DNA of 64,000 nt from Serratia inhibens. Lineage in GTDB: Bacteria; Pseudomonadota; Gammaproteobacteria; Enterobacterales; Enterobacteriaceae. Below are positions 45,612 through 54,454 of this stretch, piece after piece; position 1 is the first letter of the stretch; each line of letters begins with the position of its first letter. Made by a program: the position numbers and the translations under genes. The DNA is taken from positions 1,426,001 through 1,490,000 of the forward strand of contig NZ_QYYG01000001.1 of the NCBI RefSeq assembly GCF_003591175.1. The letters run 5' to 3'. Below the pieces are notes generated by a model. The model was not told the origin of the DNA. It made no database searches and saw only the letters and a program-made list of their open reading frames with translations.

Positions 45612-45677
45612 ACGGACATGGTGCTGTCCCTATTGTTCGACCATGCTTAACCGGCAACCCATACAAAGGAGAACTTT

Positions 45678-46304
45678 ATGATTACCCGTCATCGTTTTGC
45701 CGGTTTATTGCTGTCCACCCTGATGCTGTGCAGCGGCATTGCCGCCGCCGCCCCGGCACCGGGAAAAGTCATTGCCCCACTGCGTGGCACCATCGATCAA
45801 ATCACCGACAACAGCCTGCAATTGACTGACCGTAAAGGGGAAAAGGTCAGCGTAAAAATCAACGACCAAACCAAGGTGTTCAGCGTTTCGAAAGGCACGC
45901 TGGAGGATATCAAGCCGGACAGCTTTATCGGCACCGCCGCCGTACCGCAAGCGGATGGCACCCTGAAAGCGCTGGAAGTGCACGTGTTCGCCGCCAGCCT
46001 GCGCGGCACCGGCGAGGGTCATTCGGCCTGGGAATCCGCCGACGGCAAGGTAGACACCATGACCAACGGCACCGTCGGCAAGCTGGTGAAATCCAACGGC
46101 CGCACCCTGACCGTGACCTACGGCAACCAGCAGAAAACCGTCGCCGTACCGGAAGATGTGCCGATCGTCACCCTGGATCCCGGCGATCGCAGCCTGTTGA
46201 AACCGGGCGCGCATATCGTGCTGTTCTCCGCCACTGACGATAAAGGCGAACGTGTTGCCACCCGCATTTCCGCCGGTAAAGACGGCACCGTGCCGCCAAT
46301 GTGA
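45678..46304 (+). CDS. Periplasmic DUF5666-like protein
   Basis: 208 residues with signal peptide to AAAAPA. The mature part has RGTIDQITDNSLQLTDRKGEKVSVKIND and a second similar unit NGTVGKLVKSNGRTLTVTYGNQQKTVAV, so a duplicated small OB-like beta domain is likely. Function unknown. First gene of an operon with the cytochrome b561 and Mo-enzyme genes; perhaps an accessory or metal-handling subunit. Confidence 0.78.
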   Translation: MITRHRFAGLLLSTLMLCSGIAAAAPAPGKVIAPLRGTIDQITDNSLQLTDRKGEKVSVKINDQTKVFSVSKGTLEDIKPDSFIGTAAVPQADGTLKALEVHVFAASLRGTGEGHSAWESADGKVDTMTNGTVGKLVKSNGRTLTVTYGNQQKTVAVPEDVPIVTLDPGDRSLLKPGAHIVLFSATDDKGERVATRISAGKDGTVPPM

Positions 46305-46318
46305 TTCGGGAGAAAAAG

Positions 46319-46924
46319 ATGAAAACCAACGCGCCGCGGCCGGTGCATCGTTGGCCGGTCCGGATCACCCATTGGGTTAACCTGTTCGCCATGATTTGCA
46401 TGTTCATGAGCGGCTGGGAAATCTATAACGCTTCACCGCTGTTCGGCTTCCGTTTTCCGCCGCAGATGACACTCGGCGGCTGGTTGGGCGGCGCGATTGG
46501 TTGGCATCTGGCGGTGATGTGGCTGCTGGCTTTTAACGCGTTGTGCTACCTGTTGTGGAGCCTGTTCAGCGGCCATTTTCGGCGCGATCTGCTGCCGCTC
46601 GGCCTCGGCGCGCTGCGGCGCGATATCGGGCAGGCGCTAACGCTGCGTTTGAAGCATCAACACGGCCGCTATAACGCCATTCAGAAGTTGATGTACCTCG
46701 GCGTACTGGTACTGGGGCTGCTGTTGGTGCTCTCCGGACTGGCCATCTGGAAACCCGTGCAGCTACAAGGCCTGGTGGACCTGTTCGGCGGGTTTGACAC
46801 CGCGCGCTACGTGCACTTTTTCGCCATGTCCGCCATCGGGTTATTTGTAGTGATTCACCTGCTGATGGTGATTATCGTGCCACGCACGCTATGGGCAATG
46901 ATTACGGGTGGCAAACATGAATGA
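46319..46924 (+). CDS. Cytochrome b561-domain membrane protein
   Basis: 201 residues from MKTNAPRPVHRWPVRITHW, ribosome site GGGAGAA. Four spans with histidines spaced for heme b ligation: RITHWVN near 18, GWHLAVMW near 68, ARYVHFFAMSA near 165 and VIHLLM near 180. It would pass electrons from quinone to the periplasmic Mo enzyme encoded next, like MsrQ or SorT-type partners. Confidence 0.88.
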   Translation: MKTNAPRPVHRWPVRITHWVNLFAMICMFMSGWEIYNASPLFGFRFPPQMTLGGWLGGAIGWHLAVMWLLAFNALCYLLWSLFSGHFRRDLLPLGLGALRRDIGQALTLRLKHQHGRYNAIQKLMYLGVLVLGLLLVLSGLAIWKPVQLQGLVDLFGGFDTARYVHFFAMSAIGLFVVIHLLMVIIVPRTLWAMITGGKHE

Positions 46925-47684
46925 TAAACAACGGCGCCCTTCGACGCCGGCCCTGGAACCGGATCAGAAAAAACAGCTGGTCAACCTGCAACGTCGCCTG
47001 ATGCTGCGCTCCGGCCTGACGCTAGGCGGCATCGCCATGCTGACCGGTTGTAACCTGCAGGACGGCGATCAGGTGGATAAAGTGCTGTGGGCCATGTCGC
47101 GCTGGAACGATCGGGTGCAGGCCTGGCTGTTCAGCGGCCAGCGGCTGGCGCAAACCTATCGGCCGGATCAGATTACTCACCCCTTCCCGTTCAACGCGTT
47201 TTACCCCGAGTACAACGTCCCGGAGGTGGATCTCGCCAGCTATCGGCTGGAGGTTTCCGGCAAGGTGGAAAAAAACGCCCCCTGGACGCTGGAACAATTG
47301 CAGCGCCTGCCGCAGCAAAGCCAGATAACCCGGCTGATCTGCATCGAAGGCTGGAGCGCCATCGGGCAATGGGGCGGCGTACCGCTGCGCAGCTTCCTGC
47401 AACATGTCGGCGCAGATCTGAACGCCCGCTACGTCGGTTTCAAGTGCGCGGATCGTTATTACTCCAGCATCGACATGGCCACCGCGCTGCACCCTCAGAC
47501 CCTTCTGGCTCTGGATTTCGGCGGCAAGGCGCTACCGGCGGACTACGGCTACCCGCTGCGGCTGCGGGTGCCCACCAAACTGGGCTTCAAGAACGCCAAG
47601 CATATCGCTGCCATTTTTGTCAGCGATACCAATCCCGGCGGCTACTGGGAAGATCAGGGCTATAACTGGTTTAGCGGTATTTAG
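46917..47684 (+). CDS. Tat-exported molybdopterin oxidoreductase (sulfite oxidase / MsrP fold)
   Basis: 255 residues, overlapping the cytochrome gene by 8 bp. Twin-arginine lead QRRLMLRSGLTLGGIAMLTGC ends in a lipobox-like Cys. The Mo-ligand Cys is in RLICIEGWSAIGQWGGVPL, followed by RYVGFKCADRYYSSIDMATAL and KLGFKNAKHI. Smaller than MsrP (about 330 aa) and not orthologous by length. A periplasmic reductase fed by the b561 partner is proposed; substrate not known. Depends on MoeA/MoeB products. Confidence 0.85.
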   Translation: MNDKQRRPSTPALEPDQKKQLVNLQRRLMLRSGLTLGGIAMLTGCNLQDGDQVDKVLWAMSRWNDRVQAWLFSGQRLAQTYRPDQITHPFPFNAFYPEYNVPEVDLASYRLEVSGKVEKNAPWTLEQLQRLPQQSQITRLICIEGWSAIGQWGGVPLRSFLQHVGADLNARYVGFKCADRYYSSIDMATALHPQTLLALDFGGKALPADYGYPLRLRVPTKLGFKNAKHIAAIFVSDTNPGGYWEDQGYNWFSGI

Positions 47685-47686
47685 TT

Positions 47687-47708
47687 TTCTGCGCAGTACT
47701 GCGCAGAA
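47687..47708. other. Perfect 22-bp palindrome after the Mo-enzyme gene
   Basis: TTCTGCGCAGT followed by its exact reverse complement, 2 bp after the stop. It can fold as a 9-bp stem with a GTAC loop. No T-run follows; mRNA 3' structure or protein-binding site. Confidence 0.6.
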
Positions 47709-47808
47709 CCCACCCCGCCGGCTGGAAAAGAACATTAATCCCCGTTAATAATTCACCGCTAGCAAGGAAGGTAACTATAGGAAAAGTAATAACAAAAAGG
47801 ATTTTATC

Positions 47809-48342
47809 ATGGATATTGATGTCAGGGCGTGGCACACCTGGGTGGCGGGCACATTCAGATATCAGATAACGGTGAACAAAGGTGGGGGACGTGCAGCGAA
47901 ATACTATCTCGATATCAAAAAGATAACCCAGGAAATGCACCATTGGTTTATGCATATTTATGTCGATTCGGAAATTTTAGATAACGCTTATATGCTGGAG
48001 TTTTATAATATCGAAGCGTTGAATTTTACCGTCGGACAAAAGCATTCGGCATTCGATACCTACACCACCATGAATTACACCTTTCGTGAACGCGAACTGT
48101 TGTTCGTTAAAGGGGTTGGCGAAGCAATCATCAATTTCGCCGCTCGATCCCAGGCCAGGCTTGTTTTTAGCGCACCATTAAGGCCCGCATTAGCCAAAAT
48201 CTATGATTCTTTGTTGAAAAAACACGCCCAAGGAGTACAGTATTTATACAGAATGGAATTCATAAAGGACGGACTCTATGTTATCGAAATCCAGCGTATC
48301 AGAACAACCGCAGGAACAAGCTTCAACAGATCTGAGCATTAA
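47809..48342 (+). CDS. Hypothetical protein, 177 aa
   Basis: No signal peptide or span. MDIDVRAWHTWVAGTFRYQITVNKGG is followed by VDSEILDNAYMLEFYNIEALNFTVG, with many aromatic residues. No family recognised. Its last 65 bp overlap the next gene in another frame, suggesting a two-gene unit. Confidence 0.65.
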   Translation: MDIDVRAWHTWVAGTFRYQITVNKGGGRAAKYYLDIKKITQEMHHWFMHIYVDSEILDNAYMLEFYNIEALNFTVGQKHSAFDTYTTMNYTFRERELLFVKGVGEAIINFAARSQARLVFSAPLRPALAKIYDSLLKKHAQGVQYLYRMEFIKDGLYVIEIQRIRTTAGTSFNRSEH

Positions 48343-48478
48343 AGAGCAGCGACTGAAAGCCATACAAACCTTCCACGATGCCTGGTGGGAGGAAAGATGT
48401 CAGGAATGGCGTGAGCGCGGTAGCCTTGGCGAGCCAGGGCCGATTATCTTCAGCAATAAATTCACTTCGCCGCAATAA
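48278..48478 (+). CDS. Small hypothetical protein, 66 aa
   Basis: MLSKSSVSEQPQEQASTDL leads into IKEQRLKAIQTFHDAWWEERCQEWRERG, a strongly charged helix with several Trp. The start has an AAGGA ribosome site at 8 bases, supporting real translation within the end of the previous gene. Ends at a terminator. Function unknown. Confidence 0.6.
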   Translation: MLSKSSVSEQPQEQASTDLSIKEQRLKAIQTFHDAWWEERCQEWRERGSLGEPGPIIFSNKFTSPQ

Positions 48479-48496
48479 CCCCCGCCTGGGGGTTTC
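48478..48496 (+). terminator. Terminator after the small hypothetical gene
   Basis: ACCCCC, loop GCCT, GGGGGT then TTCTCTATTT. Confidence 0.85.
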
Positions 48497-48597
48497 TCTA
48501 TTTAAACCTCATTTTCTGATATCCATCTGCAAAATCATTTCTGCGCACCGATACAGCCCTGTACCATCGCGAAATTACCGGATTACGGAGTTGGGAC

Positions 48598-49374
48598 ATG
48601 CCTAAATTTGCTGCCAATTTATCGATGATGTTTAACGAACTGCCATTCCTGGAGCGGTTCGAGGCCGCCGCGGGCGCAGGATTCAAGGCGGTGGAATTCC
48701 TGTTCCCCTATGAATATCCAGCCGAATTGCTGGCGGAACGGCTGCGGCGTAATGATCTGCAACAGGTGCTGTTCAATGCCCCGCCGGGCAATGTTGAAGC
48801 CGGTGAATGGGGCCTGGCGGCAGTCCCTGGCCGCGAACAGGATGCGCGCGCCGATATCGAACGTGCGCTGGTCTACGCCATCACTCTCAATTGCCCCTGT
48901 GTACACGTGATGGCCGGTTTGGTCCCGCCGGGAGCGCAGTGGCAGCGCTATCGCGAGACCTTTATCGGCAATATCCGCTATGCCGCCGATACCTTCGCCA
49001 GGCACGGCATCAAGGTTTTAATCGAAGCCCTCAGCCCGCAGGTAAAGCCCCGGTATCTGTTCTCCAGCCAACATCAGGCCGCGCAACTGGTCGAGGCTAT
49101 CGATCGCCCGAACGTTTTCATTCAGTTTGATTTTTTCCATGCTCAGCTGGTGGATGGCAATATCGGCGGCCTGATAACCTCGCTGGCCGGGCGCTATGCT
49201 CATATTCAGATCGCATCGGTGCCAGATCGCCATGAACCTGACGATGGCGAGCTTAATTATCCCTGGCTGTTCGCTCAGTTGGACAATATAGGTTACCAGG
49301 GCTGGATCGGCTGCGAGTACAAACCCCGTGGCGAAACCGGTGCCGGTCTTGGCTGGATAAAGCCTTACCTCTAA
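48598..49374 (+). CDS. Hydroxypyruvate isomerase family protein (Hyi/OtnI-like)
   Basis: 258 residues, the same length as E. coli Hyi. TIM barrel with [27 protein letters not shown], the [10 protein letters not shown] segment, [34 protein letters not shown] metal ligand region and [19 protein letters not shown]. It interconverts hydroxypyruvate and tartronate semialdehyde or acts on 2-oxo-tetronate. No partner genes (gcl, glxR, otnK) adjoin, so the pathway is uncertain. Confidence 0.87.
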   Translation: MPKFAANLSMMFNELPFLERFEAAAGAGFKAVEFLFPYEYPAELLAERLRRNDLQQVLFNAPPGNVEAGEWGLAAVPGREQDARADIERALVYAITLNCPCVHVMAGLVPPGAQWQRYRETFIGNIRYAADTFARHGIKVLIEALSPQVKPRYLFSSQHQAAQLVEAIDRPNVFIQFDFFHAQLVDGNIGGLITSLAGRYAHIQIASVPDRHEPDDGELNYPWLFAQLDNIGYQGWIGCEYKPRGETGAGLGWIKPYL

Positions 49375-49440
49375 TAGCTGGCGATGTCACTTCTCTGGCA
49401 TACTCCACACACCACTTTTGGCTCTGTGCAGGAAAAAACA

Positions 49441-49971
49441 ATGCCGCTTATCACCACCGCTCCGACGCTGCTGACCGAACGTTTACGCCTGGATGCGCAT
49501 AGGCTTGACGACTTTGAATCGCTGGCCGCCATGTGGGCCGATCCCGAGGTGGTGCGCTATATCGGCGGCACGCCGAGGGATCGTGAAGACTCCTGGGGCC
49601 GCCTGATGCGTTACGTCGGCCACTGGGCGCTATTGGGTTATGGCTACTGGGCGGTACGCGATAAAATCAGCGGCGCTTATCTTGGCGGCATCGGTTTTGC
49701 CGACTTCCAGCGCACTATTATCCCGGCGCTCGATGCCCCGGAGATGGGCTGGACGCTGGTAACGGCGGCACAAGGCAAAGGTTATGCCACCGAAGCGTTG
49801 CGGGCGGCATTGGCCTGGGGGAAAGAGCACTTACCCGGCGATAAGGCGGTATGCATTATCTCGCCGGAGAACCAGCCTTCTCTGGCGCTGGCAAGAAAAG
49901 TCGGTTTTAGCGAAAGCCACCGCAGTGAATACCATCAGAATCCGATTGTGGTGATGCACTGCCCCTTATGA
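49441..49971 (+). CDS. GNAT-family N-acetyltransferase, RimJ-like
   Basis: 176 residues. Acetyl_transf_3 type: TAPTLLTERLRLDAHRLDDFESL, WADPEVVRYIGGTP and GWTLVTAAQGKGYATEALRAALAWG with the acetyl-CoA loop. Target unknown; similar proteins modify ribosomal proteins or drugs. Confidence 0.85.
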   Translation: MPLITTAPTLLTERLRLDAHRLDDFESLAAMWADPEVVRYIGGTPRDREDSWGRLMRYVGHWALLGYGYWAVRDKISGAYLGGIGFADFQRTIIPALDAPEMGWTLVTAAQGKGYATEALRAALAWGKEHLPGDKAVCIISPENQPSLALARKVGFSESHRSEYHQNPIVVMHCPL

Positions 49972-49980
49972 ACGCGGGCT

Positions 49981-50856
49981 TTAAGGCGCCTGTGCCGTCG
50001 CCAGCGCAACCTGAATAAAATTATCCCGTAACGCGTCGGGTTGCTGCGGGTTCCAGGCAATGCCCACCTGCCATTCGGTCAAAGCACCGCTTAACGCTAA
50101 AATGTCGATGCCCGTCGGCACAATATGGGTGACGCTTTGCGGCAACAGCGCCACGCCAATGCCGGCGGCAACCAGCGCCAGCAGCGTCTGGATGTCCCCG
50201 GCCTGCTGCACCACATGCGGCGTCAGTTGATGCGCGGCAATAAAGCGCAGCGACTGATCGCTCAGGCCGCGCCCGCGCTTGGGCGTCAGTTGCAACAGTG
50301 GCAACGAGTTAAATTGCTCCATCAGGGTTTCCGTCCGCAGCGCCAGCGTCGATGGTGCCGCCAATACCAGCCGATCGCTCAGCAATGCCGTGGCCCGCAG
50401 CGGCGCACTGACCGGTAACCGCACGAACCCCACCTGCAATTCTCCCTGCAATAACAGCTGATATTGCTGCTCCGAGGGCAGATCCTCCAGCCCCACGGCA
50501 ACCGCTGGAAAACGTTGACGGAAGGCGGCGACCAGCCGCGGCGCCAAATGAAAGCTGGACAGGCCGAACCCGAGCGCCAGCCGCCCCGCCTCCCCTTGTA
50601 CCACCCGCAAAGCGTGCTGTTGAAACTGCAGATGCCGGTCAACCAACGTCTGGGCTTCGGGATACAACCGCTGCCCGCTGGCGGTAAGCTGAGCGCCCTG
50701 GCGACCACGGTTAAACAGCCGGGCGCCGAGCAGCATTTCCAGCGACTGGATCTGTTTGCTCAACGCCGGCTGAGTGATGCACAGCCGCTCCGCCGCCAGA
50801 CGATAATTACCCTGTTCGGCCAGCACCACGAAGGCGCGCAGTTGTTTTATATCCAT
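49981..50856 (-). CDS. LysR-family regulator
   Basis: 291 residues. HTH at 1-60 (DIKQLRAFVVLAEQGNYRLAAERLCITQPALSKQIQSLE), then a two-lobed effector domain. Divergent from the nitrilase-family gene across 93 bp, so that gene is the probable target. TTAATTGATTATACAGTAATCAA in the gap suggests a LysR T-N11-A site. Confidence 0.88.
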   Translation of the reverse strand: MDIKQLRAFVVLAEQGNYRLAAERLCITQPALSKQIQSLEMLLGARLFNRGRQGAQLTASGQRLYPEAQTLVDRHLQFQQHALRVVQGEAGRLALGFGLSSFHLAPRLVAAFRQRFPAVAVGLEDLPSEQQYQLLLQGELQVGFVRLPVSAPLRATALLSDRLVLAAPSTLALRTETLMEQFNSLPLLQLTPKRGRGLSDQSLRFIAAHQLTPHVVQQAGDIQTLLALVAAGIGVALLPQSVTHIVPTGIDILALSGALTEWQVGIAWNPQQPDALRDNFIQVALATAQAP

Positions 50857-50949
50857 TCCACCAGGTTATCGATTTAGGAATTTAATTGATTATACAGTAA
50901 TCAATATGCCTGCTGTAATCAACGCCAGATAACAGCCAAAGGTAACCTT

Positions 50950-51933
50950 ATGACAACCTCTCTGCGCGCCGCGACGGTGCAATTTCAGCATCGCGCCAAT
51001 GATAAAAACTACAACCTGTCGGTGATGGAGGGCTTTATCGCCCGCGCCGCCGCCGAACAGATCCAGGTATTAACCTTTCCGGAAATGTGCATTACCGGCT
51101 ACTGGCACGTACGGCACCTCAGCGCCGGCGAGATTGGCGCGCTGGCGGAACCGATCGCCGACAGCCCTTCGCTGGCGCGCATTCGTCCGTTGTCGGAACG
51201 CTATAATATGGCAATCGGCGTCGGGTTGATTGAGCTGGGCGAGGATGGCAACTATTACAACGCCTACGCCGTATGCCTGCCTGACGGTGGCCTTCACGTT
51301 CACCGTAAACTGCACGCCTTTGAACATGAGGCGATAGCCAGCGGCGACAGCTTTACCCTGTTCGATACCCCCTGGGGAGTGCGGATGGGCGTTCTGATTT
51401 GCTGGGACAATAACCTGGTGGAAAACGTACGCGCCACCGCTCTGCTGGGAGCAGACGTGCTGTTGGCACCGCACCAGACCGGTGGCACCCACTCGCGCAG
51501 CCCGCACGGCATGAAGCCGATCCCGCTGGCACTATGGCAGCAGCGCAAAGAGCATCCGGCGGCGATAGAAGAAGCCTTTCGGGGCGAACATGGCCGCGGC
51601 TGGCTAATGCGCTGGTTACCGGCGCGCGCACATGACAATGGCCTGTTTATTCTGTTCAGCAACGGCGTGGGTCGCGATGACGACGAAGTGCGCACCGGCA
51701 ACGCGATGATCCTCGATCCCTATGGCCGTATTCTGGCGGAGACATGGGCGGCAGAAGATAAAATGGTGATCGCCGATCTCGATCTGTCGTTGATCCCGCT
51801 CAGCACCGGGCGGCGCTGGATCCACGGTCGTCGACCGGCATTATATGGCATCCTTACGGAACCTCAGGGTTACGAGCGTGATGCCCGCAGCGCCCGTTTC
51901 TCGTCGCAACCGGCGCAAAAATTGGGTAAGTAG
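50950..51933 (+). CDS. Nitrilase-superfamily carbon-nitrogen hydrolase
   Basis: 327 residues. Catalytic triad visible as Glu in LTFPEMCITGY (about 42), Lys in VHRKLHAFEHEA (about 120) and Cys in GVLICWDNNLVEN (about 157). Probably an amidase of the aliphatic-amide or N-carbamoyl group, not a true nitrilase. Probable activation by the divergent LysR protein. Confidence 0.87.
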   Translation: MTTSLRAATVQFQHRANDKNYNLSVMEGFIARAAAEQIQVLTFPEMCITGYWHVRHLSAGEIGALAEPIADSPSLARIRPLSERYNMAIGVGLIELGEDGNYYNAYAVCLPDGGLHVHRKLHAFEHEAIASGDSFTLFDTPWGVRMGVLICWDNNLVENVRATALLGADVLLAPHQTGGTHSRSPHGMKPIPLALWQQRKEHPAAIEEAFRGEHGRGWLMRWLPARAHDNGLFILFSNGVGRDDDEVRTGNAMILDPYGRILAETWAAEDKMVIADLDLSLIPLSTGRRWIHGRRPALYGILTEPQGYERDARSARFSSQPAQKLGK

Positions 51934-51949
51934 CGCCGAATTTCAGGCA

Positions 51950-51977
51950 AAAAAAATCCGCCCGAAGGCGGATTTTT
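51950..51977. terminator. Bidirectional terminator between nitrilase gene and ompX
   Basis: AAATCCGCC and GGCGGATTT around CGAA with A/T runs on both sides. Confidence 0.93.
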
Positions 51978-52030
51978 ATCCGGTACGGCCAACTGCACCG
52001 CACGCTCACGCCCGCAGGCATGGAGAAATC

Positions 52031-52549
52031 TTAGAAACGGTAGCCTACGCCAACCATCCAGGTGCCAACGTCAACACTGCGGATGCGGCTCTGCTCGTAA
52101 CCTACGTCCAGAGCAACTTCCTGGATTGGGTTGAACTGCAGACCAGCGCCGTAAGTGAAGCCGTAGTCGCTGTTGCCGTTACGATCGGTGCCATCTTGTG
52201 CATTAGCGATGTTTTTGCCGTAGCCAACACCAACTACACCGTAGATGCTTGCCCAGTCGTTGAAGCGGTAAGCTGGACCGGCAGTGATTGAGTTGTACTG
52301 CGCTTTACCGTAGTAACCGTCTTGAGAACCGTTCTTTTCCAGATGGGTAAAGGAACCGATCACGCCCAGTGGGCTGTTGTCGAACTCGTAACGGTACTTC
52401 AGGTTGAAACCGTCGGCTTTGTTGGCAACGCCTTGGAGATCACCCTGCGCATAGCCAGCGGATACGGTGCTCTGACCAGCGAATGCGGTACCTGCGGTTA
52501 CTGCTAATACACAGGCTGCTACTGCGGAAAGACATGCAATTTTTTTCAT
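52031..52549 (-). CDS. ompX: Outer membrane protein X
   Basis: 172 residues from MKKIACLSAVAACV (GAGGTGG ribosome site). Signal peptide to AFA; eight-stranded barrel with alternating pattern (STVSAGYAQGDLQG, FNLKYRYEFDNSPLG, AGPAYRFNDWASIYG) ending in VGVGYRF, the terminal Phe needed for BAM insertion. Divergent from rhtA as in E. coli. Confidence 0.95.
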   Translation of the reverse strand: MKKIACLSAVAACVLAVTAGTAFAGQSTVSAGYAQGDLQGVANKADGFNLKYRYEFDNSPLGVIGSFTHLEKNGSQDGYYGKAQYNSITAGPAYRFNDWASIYGVVGVGYGKNIANAQDGTDRNGNSDYGFTYGAGLQFNPIQEVALDVGYEQSRIRSVDVGTWMVGVGYRF

Positions 52550-52555
52550 AACCAC

Positions 52556-52948
52556 CTCAAACGCGTTATATTTTTAAGTAAATCCATTTGTTCATGCATT
52601 GAAAATATAGCAAAAATTAGCGTGAAACTCTGCCTTAAAATGAGTGTCTAACGCTTTATATCGTGTAACATAAGATTTCAAGAACAGTGTATCTGCTTCT
52701 TTTCGCTCTATTTTCGAGCCGCATTCTACTCTTTTGTGTGACAACAATCACCTATTTAATATCCAGACAATTCCGAAATAAATGCGCACTTTTTGACCAA
52801 ATCTGCTTTTGTAGCGCAGGAAGGTGGCAGCATTTATCGTTTCGCACGCTTTTCGCAGACACATTTACCTCATTTCATTTACACTGCCCTCATCCAGATT
52901 TCGACTGTCTTCCCAAGGCTGTGGAAGGCGAACAAAAGGCTCATAAGG
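52556..52948. other. ompX-rhtA divergent region
   Basis: About 390 bp, AT-rich near ompX. Holds both promoters. A frame open from 52793 is in phase with rhtA, but the segment before 52949 does not resemble the family. No sRNA gene could be recognised here. Confidence 0.55.
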
Positions 52949-53836
52949 ATGTCTGCGTCTACACCCGCTAAAGCGTCTTCCGCGCTGCTACCCATCTGTT
53001 TGTTAATCATCGCCATGGTGTCGATCCAGGGCGGCGCCTCGCTGGCCAAAAGCCTGTTTCCGCTGGTAGGCGCGGAAGGGATCACCACGCTGCGCCTAAG
53101 CATCGGTACGTTGATTCTGTTTATTATCTTCCGCCCATGGCGCATGCGTTTCGCCGCCGGCAGCCGCCTGCCGCTGCTGGTCTATGGCCTGGCGCTGGGC
53201 GCCATGAATTACCTGTTTTACCTTTCGCTGCGCACCCTGCCGCTCGGTATCGCCGTGGCGCTGGAGTTCACCGGGCCGCTGGCGGTCGCCATGTTTTCCT
53301 CACGCCGCGCGATCGACTTTTTATGGGTAGCGCTGGCGCTGGTCGGGTTGTGGTTCCTGTTGCCACTTGGCCATGATATGGGCAGCATCGACCCGTTTGG
53401 CGCGGCCTGTGCGCTTGGCGCAGGCGCCTGCTGGGCGGTCTATATTATTTTTGGCCAGAAGGCCGGCGGCGATCACGGGCCAGGCACGGTGGCGGTCGGT
53501 TCACTGATAGCCGCTTTGGTATTCTGCCCGATTGGGGCCTGGCAAGCCGGTAGCGTATTGCTGAATGTCGATATTCTGCCCACGGCGCTGGCGGTGGCGA
53601 TCCTCTCCACCGCACTGCCTTATTCGCTGGAGATCATCGCACTGCCCAAAATCCCGGCGCGTACCTTCGGCACTCTGATGAGCCTTGAGCCGGCAATGGC
53701 GGCACTTTCCGGCATGCTGTTCCTTAATGAGCACCTGACCCCGGTGCAATGGCTGGCTCTGGCGGCGATTATCGCGGCATCGATGGGCTCGACTCTGACC
53801 ATCAAATCCAAACCGCAAATCGAAAAACTGTCCTGA
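52949..53836 (+). CDS. rhtA: Threonine/homoserine exporter RhtA
   Basis: 295 residues (E. coli 295) from MSASTPAKASSALLP. EamA-type protein with ten spans; SIQGGASLAKSLFPLVGAEG, PLGIAVALEFTGPLAVAMFSSRR, and the second repeat TALPYSLEIIALPKIP. Exports threonine and homoserine. The start was chosen by length and by AAAGG about 10 bases upstream. Confidence 0.94.
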   Translation: MSASTPAKASSALLPICLLIIAMVSIQGGASLAKSLFPLVGAEGITTLRLSIGTLILFIIFRPWRMRFAAGSRLPLLVYGLALGAMNYLFYLSLRTLPLGIAVALEFTGPLAVAMFSSRRAIDFLWVALALVGLWFLLPLGHDMGSIDPFGAACALGAGACWAVYIIFGQKAGGDHGPGTVAVGSLIAALVFCPIGAWQAGSVLLNVDILPTALAVAILSTALPYSLEIIALPKIPARTFGTLMSLEPAMAALSGMLFLNEHLTPVQWLALAAIIAASMGSTLTIKSKPQIEKLS

Positions 53837-53982
53837 AAATCGGATACGCCCACATTTGCCAGAAGCGGAATGCTGGCGGGTTAACTGTTTTCGCACTGAT
53901 AAGCAGGCATACTATTCCCACAGCAACCGATGCTTTTTATGGAACCCAACCCGGCTGGGTTGATCACATGGAGAAAACTAAA

Positions 53983-54450
53983 GTGATTTATAACACCCTG
54001 TTTAACCCACGCTACGGCCGTGGCATGTCGCCGATATTGGTTAAAGCCCTTACGGCCCTCCGTCAATACGATCTGCCTGAGCTGGCGCTGGGGCGGCATG
54101 AGATCGACGGCGAGAAGCTCTTTATGGAGGTAATGTCGCTGACAACCGGGCCGGCGCAAGCCCATCGAGCCGAACTGCATCGGGAATATGCCGCTATCCA
54201 TCTGCTAATCAGCGGCGAAGAGCGCATCGATTACGGGCTGCCGGGAGGTTGGCAAAGCGATCAGCCCTACGACGAGAAGCAGGATCAGCAACTGTCGGAT
54301 ATCAGCCGCCATCGCCAAACGCTGCATATGTTTCCCGGTATGTACGCCATCTTCTTGCCCCATGAGCCGCATCAACCCAACTGCCAGTTGACTGCCCCAA
54401 CGGTTATCAAGAAAGCGGTGGTGAACGTGCATTACAGCCTGCTGCTGTAG
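53983..54450 (+). CDS. YhcH/YjgK/YiaL family protein (NanQ-like anomerase)
   Basis: 155 residues, GTG start at 53983 with GGAG 9 bases upstream. The ATG at 53968 has no ribosome site, and relatives begin MI. Motifs: RHEIDGEKLFMEVMSLTTG, AELHREYAAIHLLISGEERIDYG, MFPGMYAIFLPHEPHQPNC with cupin-like metal ligands, and KKAVVNVHYSLLL. The family includes a sialic-acid anomerase and EbgC-like proteins; no nan genes adjoin. Confidence 0.85.
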   Translation: MIYNTLFNPRYGRGMSPILVKALTALRQYDLPELALGRHEIDGEKLFMEVMSLTTGPAQAHRAELHREYAAIHLLISGEERIDYGLPGGWQSDQPYDEKQDQQLSDISRHRQTLHMFPGMYAIFLPHEPHQPNCQLTAPTVIKKAVVNVHYSLLL

Positions 54451-54454
54451 TCGA

